64,000 nt of DNA, from NCBI RefSeq assembly GCF_040703125.1, contig NZ_CP160035.1, positions 3,706,001 through 3,770,000 of the forward strand, given 5' to 3'. The translations under genes were made by a program, and so were the position numbers. The notes beneath the pieces are model-generated. The model was not told the origin of the DNA. It was given only the letters and a program-made list of their open reading frames with translations, and ran no database searches. This document shows, piece after piece, positions 30,062-38,817 of the stretch. Positions within the stretch are counted from its first letter, which is position 1. Every line of letters begins with the position of its first letter. The DNA comes from Flavobacterium ovatum (GTDB taxonomy: Bacteria > Bacteroidota > Bacteroidia > Flavobacteriales > Flavobacteriaceae).

Positions 30062-30415
30062 CTAAAACCCTTTAAGTTCTTCACGAATTCTATCATTAAA
30101 CGGTTTTAATTCGTCCCAAGTTTTCCCTGTTAGCTCATTGAAGTATTTATTAAATTTATTGTTTACTTCACTTAATTGTGTCTTTTTTTGGTCTTCAGAA
30201 ATCTCACCATTTTTTGCGGCACTAAATGCTTTTTGATAATCATTAAAATAGGCTGTACGATTATCCAAAAGTTCCTTTGTTTGATTTTTGTTCAAACCAA
30301 ATTCTTTTTGAGCTGCATCAACAAAATAGTTAATTTTTTTCATTTGATACTTGTCTTGACCAAATGACATTGATACTGTAAAGAATACTAATAACGTTAA
30401 AATAATTTGTTTCAT
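30062..30415 (-). CDS. small secreted helical protein, paralogue 2
   Basis: 117 residues, signal peptide (about 1-19, ending SFGQ) and a charged helical mature domain, same length as its downstream neighbour and a tandem duplicate of it by content. Starts 36 bases after the GH16 stop, so it is translated with the carrageenan enzymes. Candidate roles are an accessory or chaperone for exported enzymes or a carbohydrate-adhesion factor; nothing in the sequence decides. No Cys and no lipobox, so soluble periplasmic or secreted. Confidence 0.75.
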   Translation of the reverse strand: MKQIILTLLVFFTVSMSFGQDKYQMKKINYFVDAAQKEFGLNKNQTKELLDNRTAYFNDYQKAFSAAKNGEISEDQKKTQLSEVNNKFNKYFNELTGKTWDELKPFNDRIREELKGF

Positions 30416-30451
30416 GATTTGTCAATTTTATTGTTAAAAATTCAAACTGGC

Positions 30452-31459
30452 TTATTTACTTTTCTTTTGCCAAACACGTACATACTCGATTTCAAAATCA
30501 ACAACTCCATCGTCTTTTTTACCTTCTGGACTATTTAATTCCAAATCTTCTTTAGAATCTGGAACTCCATGCCAAGGAAAAGTTTCTTGATCTAACCAAA
30601 TTGATAGTGGTTTTGTAGCAACATATCCTTTTTCAAATCCTTTTTCCTTTGCCCATGCATCAATTTTTTCTTTTGAAGCTTCAGTAAAAAGTTTTCCGTC
30701 AATAAAATATTTAATGCCGTTTTCGTCCCATTCTACTCCATAGGTATGGAAAGCATCCGCTACTCTAAAGTCTAAAATATGATGTTCTGTATAAACACTA
30801 TTATTCCCTTTAAGAGTCCAATCATGAATAGACCACCACAATTCTTTATCTAGCTTTAACTTATTAGGTTGTCTATGATCACCAAAATGCTCAAACATAT
30901 CCAACTCTAAACCTTTTCCCATTGCCCAAAAAGCACTGGTAATTTCAGCATCAGCAGCTTTACTTTTGATTTCCATATAACCATATTGAAAAAATTTACG
31001 TCCAATTAAACAAGCTGTTGTAAGATTTTCAAATTTACTTCTAGTATTATCCTTACCCCATGGTTTGTCTGGCTCTTGACTAAATGGAAAATTAGGTTCC
31101 CATCGTGTTTCAAGCATTAATTTACCGTTTTCCAATCTATAGTTATTTCCCGAAAATTGAGATGGCGCACGACCAATCCAAACTTTCTTATTTGGCAAAT
31201 CAGGGTGTTTGTAAACTGGTTTCCCGTTTTCAAACTTCCCAACTACATACCATTTTTCTTCATTTAAGGTTGGCGCGTCAAATTCATCACTTACCTCTGT
31301 ATTCAAAACCCATTTTCCAGTATTTGTTGGATCTGAAAGGGGTAATACTGCAGTTGATAATTTTCCTTTATTCTCTTTCTTACTATTGGAAACGTTTGTT
31401 TGTGCTTCCAAATGCAAAAAAGAAATTAACGCTAAACCTACACTTATATATTTTTTCAT
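30452..31459 (-). CDS. GH16 endo-galactanase (agarase/carrageenase clan), secreted
   Basis: 335 residues with a signal peptide (to about residue 19, HLEAQ). Laminarinase-fold GH16 with the beta-bulge catalytic motif ExDxxE as Glu185-Leu-Asp187-Met-Phe-Glu190: nucleophile Glu185 and acid/base Glu190. Later blocks WWSIHDWT, FHTYGVEWDENGIKYFIDG and LDQETFPWHGVP are shared with the second GH16 of this locus. It belongs among GH16 enzymes of marine galactans; whether kappa-carrageenase, furcellaranase/beta-carrageenase or porphyranase-type cannot be settled by eye. The start codon is 2 bases after the VOC gene stop, indicating coupling. Confidence 0.88.
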   Translation of the reverse strand: MKKYISVGLALISFLHLEAQTNVSNSKKENKGKLSTAVLPLSDPTNTGKWVLNTEVSDEFDAPTLNEEKWYVVGKFENGKPVYKHPDLPNKKVWIGRAPSQFSGNNYRLENGKLMLETRWEPNFPFSQEPDKPWGKDNTRSKFENLTTACLIGRKFFQYGYMEIKSKAADAEITSAFWAMGKGLELDMFEHFGDHRQPNKLKLDKELWWSIHDWTLKGNNSVYTEHHILDFRVADAFHTYGVEWDENGIKYFIDGKLFTEASKEKIDAWAKEKGFEKGYVATKPLSIWLDQETFPWHGVPDSKEDLELNSPEGKKDDGVVDFEIEYVRVWQKKSK

Positions 31460-31461
31460 AT

Positions 31462-31782
31462 TTACTCTCTAACTTCCATAAATTCAACTGGAGAACCGTT
31501 ATGCACAATAAATGCTACACGAACGCCATCAGCAGGAGAAAAAGTCTCCACCAATATTTCTTTTCCCTCTAGAGCTTCTTCCATATTATCTACCAAATAG
31601 GCTACGTGAGGAATGGTACGCATCATTTCTGGCATGGGGCTATCAGCGTCAAATTTGACCCATTCTACTCCGTATTCATCTTTTGAAAAATCAGTGAAAT
31701 GAATTTTTCCTGGCTCATAAAAACCATCCCAATTTTTCTCTTCTGTAGTAGGAATTCCGATGTGACTAAATGCGTATTTCAT
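31462..31782 (-). CDS. VOC/glyoxalase-like cytoplasmic protein
   Basis: 106 residues, no signal peptide. Vicinal-oxygen-chelate pattern: N-terminal FSHIGIPT with a His, a second His in IPHVAYLVDN, and a C-terminal PVEFMEVRE with a Glu, giving a possible metal site. Such a single-domain protein would act as a dimer. It lies between an S1_19-like sulfatase (17-base gap) and GH16 (2-base gap), so it belongs to the carrageenan unit. The job could be handling a reactive keto/aldehyde sugar or epimerisation in the cytosol; the substrate is unknown. Confidence 0.75.
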   Translation of the reverse strand: MKYAFSHIGIPTTEEKNWDGFYEPGKIHFTDFSKDEYGVEWVKFDADSPMPEMMRTIPHVAYLVDNMEEALEGKEILVETFSPADGVRVAFIVHNGSPVEFMEVRE

Positions 31783-31799
31783 GTTTTTTGGTTTTTTGA

Positions 31800-33248
31800 T
31801 TAATTATCTAATTTGAATGCTTTATCGTAGTTTGGCATGTTGGTATCTTTCCACATTTTTTCTACTTTATCGTTGTCATACCAAAGTGGTGTTATGTGTG
31901 ATTCACTCCATTTTTGAGTTTCTTTTACCATTTTCTTCACTACATCTGGATACTGAGCACTTAAATCTTTGGTTTCGGAAACGTCATTTCGAACATCAAA
32001 CAATTTCCATTTGTTGTTTCCTGCTTTGACGATTTTAAAGTCCTCTTTTCTTGCTGAAACATCAGAGAATCCGCTTCTGTAACGTACTGCATAAATCATA
32101 TCGTCTTTATGAGTATTTTTTCCTGATAAGAAATTTGCCCATATATCTTTACCGTCAAGAATCTTACCTTTTGGAACTACACCACCAGCTAAATGAGCAA
32201 AAGTTGGATAAAAGTCGATTGCCGACACTGCATAATCAAATCTTTTTCCTGCTGGAACGTTCTTTGGCCAATGAAAGAACATTGGAACTCTATAACCTCC
32301 TTCGTAAACATCTCCTTTAGTTCCTTTTAAGGGGAAGTTGTTGGCCGCATGTTCAATATTCCCACCGTTATCACTCAAGAAAATGATTAGGGTGTTTTCA
32401 AATTGTTTGTTTTCTTTTAAAGTTTTAACAATCTCGCCAACTCCTCTATCCACAGCATAAACCATGGCAGCATAGGTTCTTCTATCTTCGTTTTTGATGT
32501 TTGCAAAAAGTTTCAAATCTTCTTCTTTAGCTTCAAGAGGTACGTGAGGCGCATTATATGCTAGGTACATAAAGAAAGGTTTTTTCTTTTCTTTTGCTAC
32601 TTTTAATACACGAACAGCTTCTCTAGAAAGTGCATCAGTCATGTATTCTGTTTCTTCAACTTCTGTATTATTATGTAATAAAGGTGTTAAATAAGCATGA
32701 ATATGTTTGTTTCCGTTTTTAACTTGAGCATCATATTGTGCTTTGTATTCTGCTGGAAAATATTTGTGTCCTCCACCAAGAAAACCATAAAAATCATCAA
32801 ATCCTCTATTGTTTGGCTGAAACTCTGAACCATAACCTAAGTGCCATTTTCCAATTGCACTAGTGTAATAGCCCGCATCATGCATCACATTACTAATGAA
32901 GGTTTCCTTTACCGGAATTCCATCCTGTAAATTCATCCCTACATCAGGTAAATTATAAGGAGCTCCAATTTCATGCGGATAACGCCCCGTCATCAATGCA
33001 GTTCTAGAAGGGCCGCAAAAAGGATGCGCCACGTATGCAGAAGAAAATATAGTTCCTGCTTTGGCTAATTTATCCAATTCGGGCGTAATAATATCTTTCG
33101 AACCATTAAAACCTACATCAGCATAACCTAAATCATCAGCAAGTATTACCAAAATATTAGGCTTAGCTGTTTGCGCCATTGCTGGCAAAGCTGAAAGCAA
33201 CAATAGTCCTGCTACTGCAATTTTTGTATAAATAAATCCTTTTTTCAT
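31800..33248 (-). CDS. secreted sulfatase, S1_19-like (carrageenan sulfatase)
   Basis: 482 residues, signal peptide to about residue 25 (PAMAQ). Asp38-Asp39 in VILADDLGYADVGFNG; modified Cys78 in HPFCGPSRTALMTGRYP, followed by HEIGAPYNLP, a combination I associate with subfamily S1_19, which contains kappa/iota-carrageenan sulfatases. Shares these blocks with the T9SS sulfatase at 34709-36673. First gene of the unit sulfatase-VOC-GH16-two small proteins, behind the regulon promoter at 33336-33400. Which sulfate position is removed cannot be read from sequence. Confidence 0.9.
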   Translation of the reverse strand: MKKGFIYTKIAVAGLLLLSALPAMAQTAKPNILVILADDLGYADVGFNGSKDIITPELDKLAKAGTIFSSAYVAHPFCGPSRTALMTGRYPHEIGAPYNLPDVGMNLQDGIPVKETFISNVMHDAGYYTSAIGKWHLGYGSEFQPNNRGFDDFYGFLGGGHKYFPAEYKAQYDAQVKNGNKHIHAYLTPLLHNNTEVEETEYMTDALSREAVRVLKVAKEKKKPFFMYLAYNAPHVPLEAKEEDLKLFANIKNEDRRTYAAMVYAVDRGVGEIVKTLKENKQFENTLIIFLSDNGGNIEHAANNFPLKGTKGDVYEGGYRVPMFFHWPKNVPAGKRFDYAVSAIDFYPTFAHLAGGVVPKGKILDGKDIWANFLSGKNTHKDDMIYAVRYRSGFSDVSARKEDFKIVKAGNNKWKLFDVRNDVSETKDLSAQYPDVVKKMVKETQKWSESHITPLWYDNDKVEKMWKDTNMPNYDKAFKLDN

Positions 33249-33335
33249 ATTAGTTTGTAGTTGAATAATTAGTTTATAGTTAGTTTTTGGTTTGTTTTGA
33301 CAACTTTAATTTCTTTAAGACTAAAAGCTACACTA

Positions 33336-33400
33336 CAAATTAAATAAAATATTAGACTTCAAAACGAGTGTTTTTTACCCTATACAAACGTTATTTTATC
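33336..33400 (-). promoter_or_regulatory. regulon promoter in front of the S1_19-like sulfatase unit
   Basis: Minus strand: distal GATAA (33396-33400, in AAAGATAAAA), proximal GGTAA (33375-33379, in TAGGGTAAAA), 21 bp apart, then -7-like TTAATTTG at 33336-33343, 32 bp from the proximal half-site. Confidence 0.85.
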
Positions 33401-33442
33401 TTTAACAAATCTTTACGAGGGTAATATAAGACTAATGGATAC

Positions 33443-34441
33443 TTATTTTTTTTTTTGCCAAAGTCTAAAATATTCGATTTCAAAATCTACTTTACCCGTT
33501 CCTCCCACTTCCTCTTTCGTGTCTGGAACACCATGCCAAGGAAAAGTTTCTTGGTCGAACCAAATTTTTATTGGTTTTGTAATAACAAAATTTTCATTAA
33601 CGCCATTTCCTCCCTTTTGATAAAACACATCATCATAGGCATTAATCGTAGTTCTAGAAACATCTCTAAACAACTTACCGTCAATATAAATCTTAACTCC
33701 ATCAACACTCCATTCAAATCCGTATACATGAAAAGCGGCTGCTACTCTAAATCCTAAATCATGGCTTTCAGTATAGGTTGTATTACCACCACCAGCTGAA
33801 GTCCAATCATGAATAGACCACCAAAGCTCACGTTCTTTACCAGCTGCTTCTTTACTAGGCTGCTTGTGATCCCCAAACATTTCAAAAAAATCAAATTCAG
33901 TTTTCCCTCCAAGGGACCAAAAGGAACTAGTAACTTCACAATCCGCAGCTTTTGACTTTACTTCCATATAACCATAAGTAAATTCATTTTTAGAAATAAT
34001 TGCTGCTGTAGTTATATTTTCAAATTTCGTGCCATTGTCTAATTTTGTCGAAAAATTAAAAGTCGGATCCCATCTGGTTTCTAATTTTAATTTTCCGTTT
34101 TCAAGCCGAACATTATTCGTTGAAAATTGAGATGGAGCACGACCAATAAAATTAGACTGATACACTCCTTCAGTACCTTGAATAAACCATTTATCCTGAT
34201 TTAATACAGTCGCTTCAAATTCATCACTCAACTCCCCGTTCAAAACCCATTCACCAGCATTTAATTGATCGGACAAAGGCAATTGCGGATTAACATCCAC
34301 AGGAGGAACTATCACAGGGGAAACAACTACAATTGGCTCTATCACTTTTTCATCTTCTTTAGAAGAACTACATCCAACGAAATTAGTAACGAATACTCCC
34401 AAAGACAATAACAAAAAGGATTTACTTAAACTCTGAATCAT
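33443..34441 (-). CDS. GH16 endo-galactanase, lipoprotein
   Basis: 332 residues from the Met at 34441, the start that places the lipobox correctly (FVGC, Cys24, then SSS); the Met eight codons upstream is less likely. After a Val/Pro-rich linker comes a GH16 domain with catalytic Glu182-Phe-Asp184-Phe-Phe-Glu187. It shares with the other GH16 the IGRAPSQFS, YGYMEVKSKAADCEVTS, WWSIHDWT and FDQETFPWHGVPD blocks. Being a lipoprotein with a linker it is likely displayed on the cell surface, making first cuts in the polymer, while its soluble paralogue acts in the periplasm or medium. Single-gene unit with its own regulon promoter. Confidence 0.88.
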   Translation of the reverse strand: MIQSLSKSFLLLSLGVFVTNFVGCSSSKEDEKVIEPIVVVSPVIVPPVDVNPQLPLSDQLNAGEWVLNGELSDEFEATVLNQDKWFIQGTEGVYQSNFIGRAPSQFSTNNVRLENGKLKLETRWDPTFNFSTKLDNGTKFENITTAAIISKNEFTYGYMEVKSKAADCEVTSSFWSLGGKTEFDFFEMFGDHKQPSKEAAGKERELWWSIHDWTSAGGGNTTYTESHDLGFRVAAAFHVYGFEWSVDGVKIYIDGKLFRDVSRTTINAYDDVFYQKGGNGVNENFVITKPIKIWFDQETFPWHGVPDTKEEVGGTGKVDFEIEYFRLWQKKK

Positions 34442-34556
34442 ATTATATTTTTTATTAAAAATCACCTCAATCGTTTCTTTACATAAACAAGCACACTACT
34501 AATCAACAAAAAACCTACTATTCTATTAAACAGTATTTTACAAAAAAAACAGCCCA

Positions 34557-34621
34557 CAAAAAAAGAAAAATAAAGGATTGATTTAATATGGAAAATTACC
34601 CAAAAATGAGTCAATTTTATC
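34557..34621 (-). promoter_or_regulatory. regulon promoter in front of the lipoprotein GH16
   Basis: Minus strand: distal GATAA (34617-34621, in AAAGATAAAA), proximal GGTAA (34596-34600, in TTGGGTAATTTT), 21 bp apart, then TTTTTTTG at 34557-34564 in the -7 position, 32 bp away. The -7 match is weak. Confidence 0.75.
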
Positions 34622-34650
34622 TTTAAAGTTTAATAGACTAATTGTTTTAC

Positions 34651-34691
34651 AAAAAAAGGCAGTCTGAGAACAATTCTTAGACTACCTTTTT
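34651..34691 (-). terminator. hairpin terminator after the T9SS sulfatase
   Basis: AAAAAGGTAGTCTAAGAATTG pairs imperfectly with CAGACTGCCTTTTT-type arm on the minus strand (one mismatch), followed by T residues, about 18 bases after the stop. Confidence 0.85.
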
Positions 34692-34708
34692 CAATTATTA
34701 AAATGACT

Positions 34709-36673
34709 TTATACTTTAATTATTTTTTCAACCGATATTTTACTGTCAGCCCTTATTCTTAATATATAGTTTCCAGTGGGTAAATTTGAAATATCAATAC
34801 GTGGTTTGTCTTTATTGGTACCCCTAATTTTTCGCACAACTTTACCCGACATCGATAAAATTTCGAGTTCTAATTTATTAATAGGCTGATCAAAGTCTAA
34901 ATTCAAATAATCCATTGTAGGATTAGGATACAATTTATAATTAGATTTTTTAATATCGTTAAGTCCAAGCATCAACTCTGAACTTTCAAACAGTCTATCA
35001 TAACCCGGTAATACTCCATCATCCCATGAAGCTTGGTGTGGATGACCGGTGGGACCATCTGGACCATCATCACCATCGTTATCATACCAAGCAGGTTTCA
35101 CATCCTTGAATTCTTTTACCCATGCCACAGCTTGATCTAATAATTTTTGTATAATATCCTCCGCATTAGCTTCTGTTCTTCTTACATCGTTTGTTTCTCC
35201 TGGGTCATTTACAATATTGAATAATTTCCATTTTCCACTCCCACCTGTTTTGACAATTTTCCAAGGGTAGGACATTATTGCTCCATTATGAAACCCGTTT
35301 TGAGGCCTCATGATATAAAGAGCCTGTCCATCTGGTCTAACATCAGTGCCTAAAAGTAAACTAGGCATAATGTCTTTTCCATCAATGGTCTTTGCACTAG
35401 GTACTGTTGCTCCTGCAAGATTTACTATCGTAGGATATAAGTCTAATGAACTTACTTGAAAATTATAGATCGCTGGAGTTGTAATCTTATTTGGCCAGTG
35501 TACAAACATTGGTACTTTATGACCTCCTTCAAGTACACTTCCTTTCAAAGCAGCAAGCGGAAAGTTCACGGCACCTTTACTATAGGTATAACCACCATTG
35601 TCACTCAAAAATATAATAACCGTATTGTTATACACATCCATATCTTTCTTTAACTCGGTCACTACTTTACCAATATTAGTATCCATATTAGTCACCATCG
35701 TTGCATAAGTGATACGATCTTGCACAAATTCTTCTATTTTAGCTGCACGGGCAGTAGGGTCAGTAATCTTCGTTACAGGGTTGGACTCTGTTATATAAGT
35801 ACTATTTCTAACTAAATTTTCAAAATCGGGATTGTCTTGCTTGAATTGAGCAATTTCATTCGCAGGTGCTTCAAGAGGTGTATGAGGTGCATTATAAGCT
35901 AAATATATAAAAAATGGATTAGGTTTATTCGCATTTGCACCAATGTAAGAAATAGCATCATTAGTAAGCACATCTGTCAAATAATCTTCATTTTCAACAT
36001 TGCTAAATTCATTTCGATCGACATAATTTCTATTTCGTTGCAATGGATCTTGGTATTCATTAGTTGTCGGATTACTACCTCCAAGTCTTCTATAAAAAAG
36101 ATCTTCATAACCGCTTTCAAAATAGCCTTTTCCTCCACCTAAAAATCCAAAAAAGTAATCAAACCCCCTATCCAATGGCTGATACAATCCTTCGGAAAAT
36201 CCTAAATGCCATTTACCAAATGCTGCTGTATTGTATAATTTATTACCTGCAGCATCTTTCTGAATTAATTGAGAAAAAAAAGTTTCATTGGTAGGAATTC
36301 CTAAAGTAGAGGTAATATCATTAGGCAAATTGTATTGAGCTCCTATCCTATGTGGATACATCCCAGTTAATAATGCAGCCCTACTAGGACCACAAAATGG
36401 ATGTCCTACGTGAGCATTTTTACAGATAATACCTGCGTTAGCCAAAGCATCAATATTAGGAGTTGGTATAATCCCTCTATCCGCAGGGAATGGCTCGCTA
36501 TTAGTAGCACGATTAAAACCTACATCTCCATAACCTAAATCATCCGCTAGAATTACTATAATATTAGGTTTTGTTGCTTTGGTTTCAACAATTTTGGAAG
36601 TTTGAGCATAATTGTTTCCTGTTATTAACAGGACAAATAATGATTTAAAAATGGTTGGTAAACTTTTCTTCAT
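34709..36673 (-). CDS. extracellular S1_19-like sulfatase with T9SS sorting domain
   Basis: 654 residues: signal peptide (to about 24), S1 sulfatase with Asp44-Asp45 (ILADDLGYGD) and modified Cys94 in HPFCGPSRAALLTGMYP followed by HRIGAQYNLP, then a ~75-residue C-terminal beta-sandwich with LYPNPTMDYLNL and SNLPTGNYILRI, a type A T9SS sorting domain. It should therefore be secreted through the outer membrane, unlike the periplasmic sulfatases. Compared with its 482-residue relative it also has a ~100-residue enlargement in the middle (around residues 190-300). It is the only T9SS cargo seen in this window. Preceded by a regulon promoter with a weak distal half-site. Confidence 0.92.
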   Translation of the reverse strand: MKKSLPTIFKSLFVLLITGNNYAQTSKIVETKATKPNIIVILADDLGYGDVGFNRATNSEPFPADRGIIPTPNIDALANAGIICKNAHVGHPFCGPSRAALLTGMYPHRIGAQYNLPNDITSTLGIPTNETFFSQLIQKDAAGNKLYNTAAFGKWHLGFSEGLYQPLDRGFDYFFGFLGGGKGYFESGYEDLFYRRLGGSNPTTNEYQDPLQRNRNYVDRNEFSNVENEDYLTDVLTNDAISYIGANANKPNPFFIYLAYNAPHTPLEAPANEIAQFKQDNPDFENLVRNSTYITESNPVTKITDPTARAAKIEEFVQDRITYATMVTNMDTNIGKVVTELKKDMDVYNNTVIIFLSDNGGYTYSKGAVNFPLAALKGSVLEGGHKVPMFVHWPNKITTPAIYNFQVSSLDLYPTIVNLAGATVPSAKTIDGKDIMPSLLLGTDVRPDGQALYIMRPQNGFHNGAIMSYPWKIVKTGGSGKWKLFNIVNDPGETNDVRRTEANAEDIIQKLLDQAVAWVKEFKDVKPAWYDNDGDDGPDGPTGHPHQASWDDGVLPGYDRLFESSELMLGLNDIKKSNYKLYPNPTMDYLNLDFDQPINKLELEILSMSGKVVRKIRGTNKDKPRIDISNLPTGNYILRIRADSKISVEKIIKV

Positions 36674-36887
36674 TTTATTGGTTTTAATTAATAGTCGACT
36701 ATAGTAACAAAAATTGTATCTCCATGAATATTCAAAATAATGTTCCTTAAAAAATCTTTAAACGACACTAAAACGACATTAAACACCTGACATACAGAAA
36801 GTAGAGATGATCACATTATAAACTCTCAAAACAATTTTATAAGGAGATCAAAATGATTAAATATGTAAATTACAAATTCTTATATTA

Positions 36888-36952
36888 CAAATTTAACGAA
36901 TAAAGCTACTTAAATACCCCTAAATATTACCCCTCACTAACTCTAATGTAAC
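36888..36952 (-). promoter_or_regulatory. regulon promoter (degenerate distal half-site) in front of the T9SS sulfatase
   Basis: Minus strand: proximal GGTAA (36927-36931, in GAGGGGTAATA) and a perfect -7 box TAAATTTG at 36888-36895, exactly 32 bp apart as in the others; the 21-bp-distal position (36948-36952) reads GTTAC instead of GRTAA. Leader about 208 nt. Confidence 0.65.
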
Positions 36953-37030
36953 TAACCGGAATAAAATAAAGCATCCTAAAACAGATATTAGTCGCTTCCA
37001 TCTACTTTTACAAAAAGAATGAGACAAAAA

Positions 37031-37056
37031 AAAGAGGCTAAAATTAGCCTCTTTAC
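37031..37056 (-). terminator. hairpin terminator after the AraC regulator
   Basis: AAAGAGGCTAA/TTAGCCTCTTT stem with a 2-base centre, then a long T run on the minus strand. Confidence 0.85.
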
Positions 37057-37080
37057 TTCTTAAAATATTTATAATAATTA

Positions 37081-37938
37081 CTACAAACTGAATTTATAAC
37101 TTTTTGGAGTACTACCCATAATGTGTTTGAATTGTTTGTTGAAATTAGTAATAGACTTATACCCTACCATGTGACTAACTTCAGACACTGGCAAATTTTC
37201 TTGAACCAATAATCGGGAAGCATTACGAATACGAACTTCATTTAAAAACTCAGTAAACGATTTATTTGTCATTTTTTTAAAAAAACGACAAAAAGAATTG
37301 GTTGTCATACAAGCAATATCAGCTACATGAGTCAAACTAATATAATCCGCATAATTATCTGAAATGAATTTAATAACAGTATCCAGCCTTCCAGAATCAT
37401 CCGTCGCCAATTGACTCATATCTGATGAAGATAGAACTTCTCTTTCACCAGCCAATGACAATCTTCGCAATAAGTCCAATAACTTAATCGACTGCTCTGC
37501 AGGAGATAAATCCACAATATCAATTAGATCAGCGTGTACATTTTCACTCACGTTTTTACCAAAAGAAACACCAAATTTAGACTGCTCTAATAGATGATTA
37601 ATACTTGAAAATTCAGGATTATTAAACGTTCCTTCTCCTAAGAAGTTCTTAGTGAATTTTAAAATAATTGTTTTAACATGTGCATCTTCATCCTCGTCAT
37701 AATAAGAAGGATCGTTACGCCAAAGATGAGGTAAAAAAGGACCTACTAGTACTAAATCCCCCGGTAAAAAATGAGAAACATTATCCCCCACAAACCGCAC
37801 ACCACTACTCTCAGATATGTACAAAAGTTCGTATTGTGAATGATAATGCCAAAAAGAATCTTTACACGGCACCAACTGTGCTCTGATGTTCAATCGAGCA
37901 TTCACAAAGCTATCTGTATTTTTTAAAACTAATTTCAT
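37081..37938 (-). CDS. AraC-family transcriptional regulator
   Basis: 285 residues, cytoplasmic. N-terminal cupin-like sensor domain (His in FWHYHSQYELLYI, then GDLVLVGPFLPHLW) and a C-terminal double helix-turn-helix (about 190-285; TTNSFCRFFKKMTNKSFTEFLNEVRI, given in part, and SVSHMVGYKSITNFNKQFK-type motif ending GSTPKSYK). Single-gene unit next to susCD. It is the leading candidate to bind the 21-bp-period direct repeats found in front of nine units here, since AraC-type proteins recognise two direct half-sites two helical turns apart next to the promoter. Its own upstream region shows no such site, so it is probably not autoactivated through it. Confidence 0.92.
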   Translation of the reverse strand: MKLVLKNTDSFVNARLNIRAQLVPCKDSFWHYHSQYELLYISESSGVRFVGDNVSHFLPGDLVLVGPFLPHLWRNDPSYYDEDEDAHVKTIILKFTKNFLGEGTFNNPEFSSINHLLEQSKFGVSFGKNVSENVHADLIDIVDLSPAEQSIKLLDLLRRLSLAGEREVLSSSDMSQLATDDSGRLDTVIKFISDNYADYISLTHVADIACMTTNSFCRFFKKMTNKSFTEFLNEVRIRNASRLLVQENLPVSEVSHMVGYKSITNFNKQFKHIMGSTPKSYKFSL

Positions 37939-38278
37939 AAAAACATTGGTACTATATTACTAATAGAACATTGCATACTATTAACTTATCAATAATTATT
38001 CCAAAAAAAACATTAACATTGACTATCTAGATAAAAAGAAAATCATATTAACGAAAACTCAAAGTTAAACAATTAAGATATTTAAAGCCCTACAAAATAC
38101 AAAATAGAATGCATTTTTCCTTTTAAAATTTATTAAAAAATACACATATCATAATTTACAGCTAAGTATATCAAAAAAATCAGATGTTTCAACTGTAGCA
38201 TTCTATAAAAAAAAGAGGCTACTCCAAATAAATGGAATAGCCTCAAAAAACTAACTACAAAAAATCTTTATTAATTCA
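37939..38278. other. intergenic region between araC-type gene and the SusE-like gene
   Basis: About 340 AT-rich bases containing the AraC-type gene's promoter and the susCD-unit terminator at 38214-38244. No regulon half-site pair, repeat or small gene was recognised. Confidence 0.5.
38214..38244 (-). terminator. hairpin terminator of the susCD unit
   Basis: GAGGCTATTCCA pairs with TGGAGTAGCCTC (one mismatch), 6-base loop, long T run on the minus strand. Confidence 0.88.
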
Positions 38279-38800
38279 TTAAGGAACGATGGTAGTAACC
38301 GCCTTAATTTGGAAAACTTGTTCAAAAACCCATACACCGTCTATCAATACTGCATCCACTGGGATAGACCCATTATAAGTTACTTTTTCCTTAAAAGTGT
38401 TCCTTAAAGTTATGGTATAATCTCCAACTGTTGGAAACAAAATAAAAACAGTTGTATCCGTTGTTGACAAACCTTTTGAAGCATCAATATAAGGGGTTAA
38501 ATCATTAACTGTTCCTGTGGTACCACTAGCATTTTTAAAGCCTGGCAATAAAAAACTTGCTCCAGTACTAATTTTCCATTCGTGAGTCAATGCACCCTGT
38601 GAAAGATCATAAATAGATATTGCCTTACCTGCTACGATTTGCGTTGGTGCAGGTGTATAAGTTGGTGTTGTAACTTTTAATGCGTTACTAGCATACCAAG
38701 TAACATCTGAGTAATTTGGCGTGCCCGTTATTGGGTCTTGATCACAACTTGTAAAAAAGAAACCAATAGCAACTATTACTATTATTAGTATTTTTTTCAT
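38279..38800 (-). CDS. surface lipoprotein (SusE/PKD-like) of the susCD unit
   Basis: 173 residues. Signal peptide with lipobox (FTSC, Cys19) followed by Asp-Gln-Asp. The mature part is a predicted beta-sandwich with a PKD-like pattern (a WKISTG strand, FPTVGDYTITLRNTFKEK). It follows SusD by 17 bases. Position and type suggest a surface glycan-binding protein that helps SusC/SusD capture carrageenan, but there is no recognised binding motif and at 173 residues it is much smaller than most SusE/F proteins. Confidence 0.75.
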   Translation of the reverse strand: MKKILIIVIVAIGFFFTSCDQDPITGTPNYSDVTWYASNALKVTTPTYTPAPTQIVAGKAISIYDLSQGALTHEWKISTGASFLLPGFKNASGTTGTVNDLTPYIDASKGLSTTDTTVFILFPTVGDYTITLRNTFKEKVTYNGSIPVDAVLIDGVWVFEQVFQIKAVTTIVP

Positions 38801-38817
38801 CTTAATTTATTTTTATA

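Noticed and set aside
31105..31572. 155-residue plus-strand frame across GH16/VOC
   Set aside because: Spans the junction of two genes that are well supported on the other strand.
36911..36935. Two close GGGGTA words before the T9SS sulfatase as a different binding site
   Set aside because: Their 13-bp spacing matches no other promoter; only the copy at 36927 has the fixed 32-bp distance to a -7 box.
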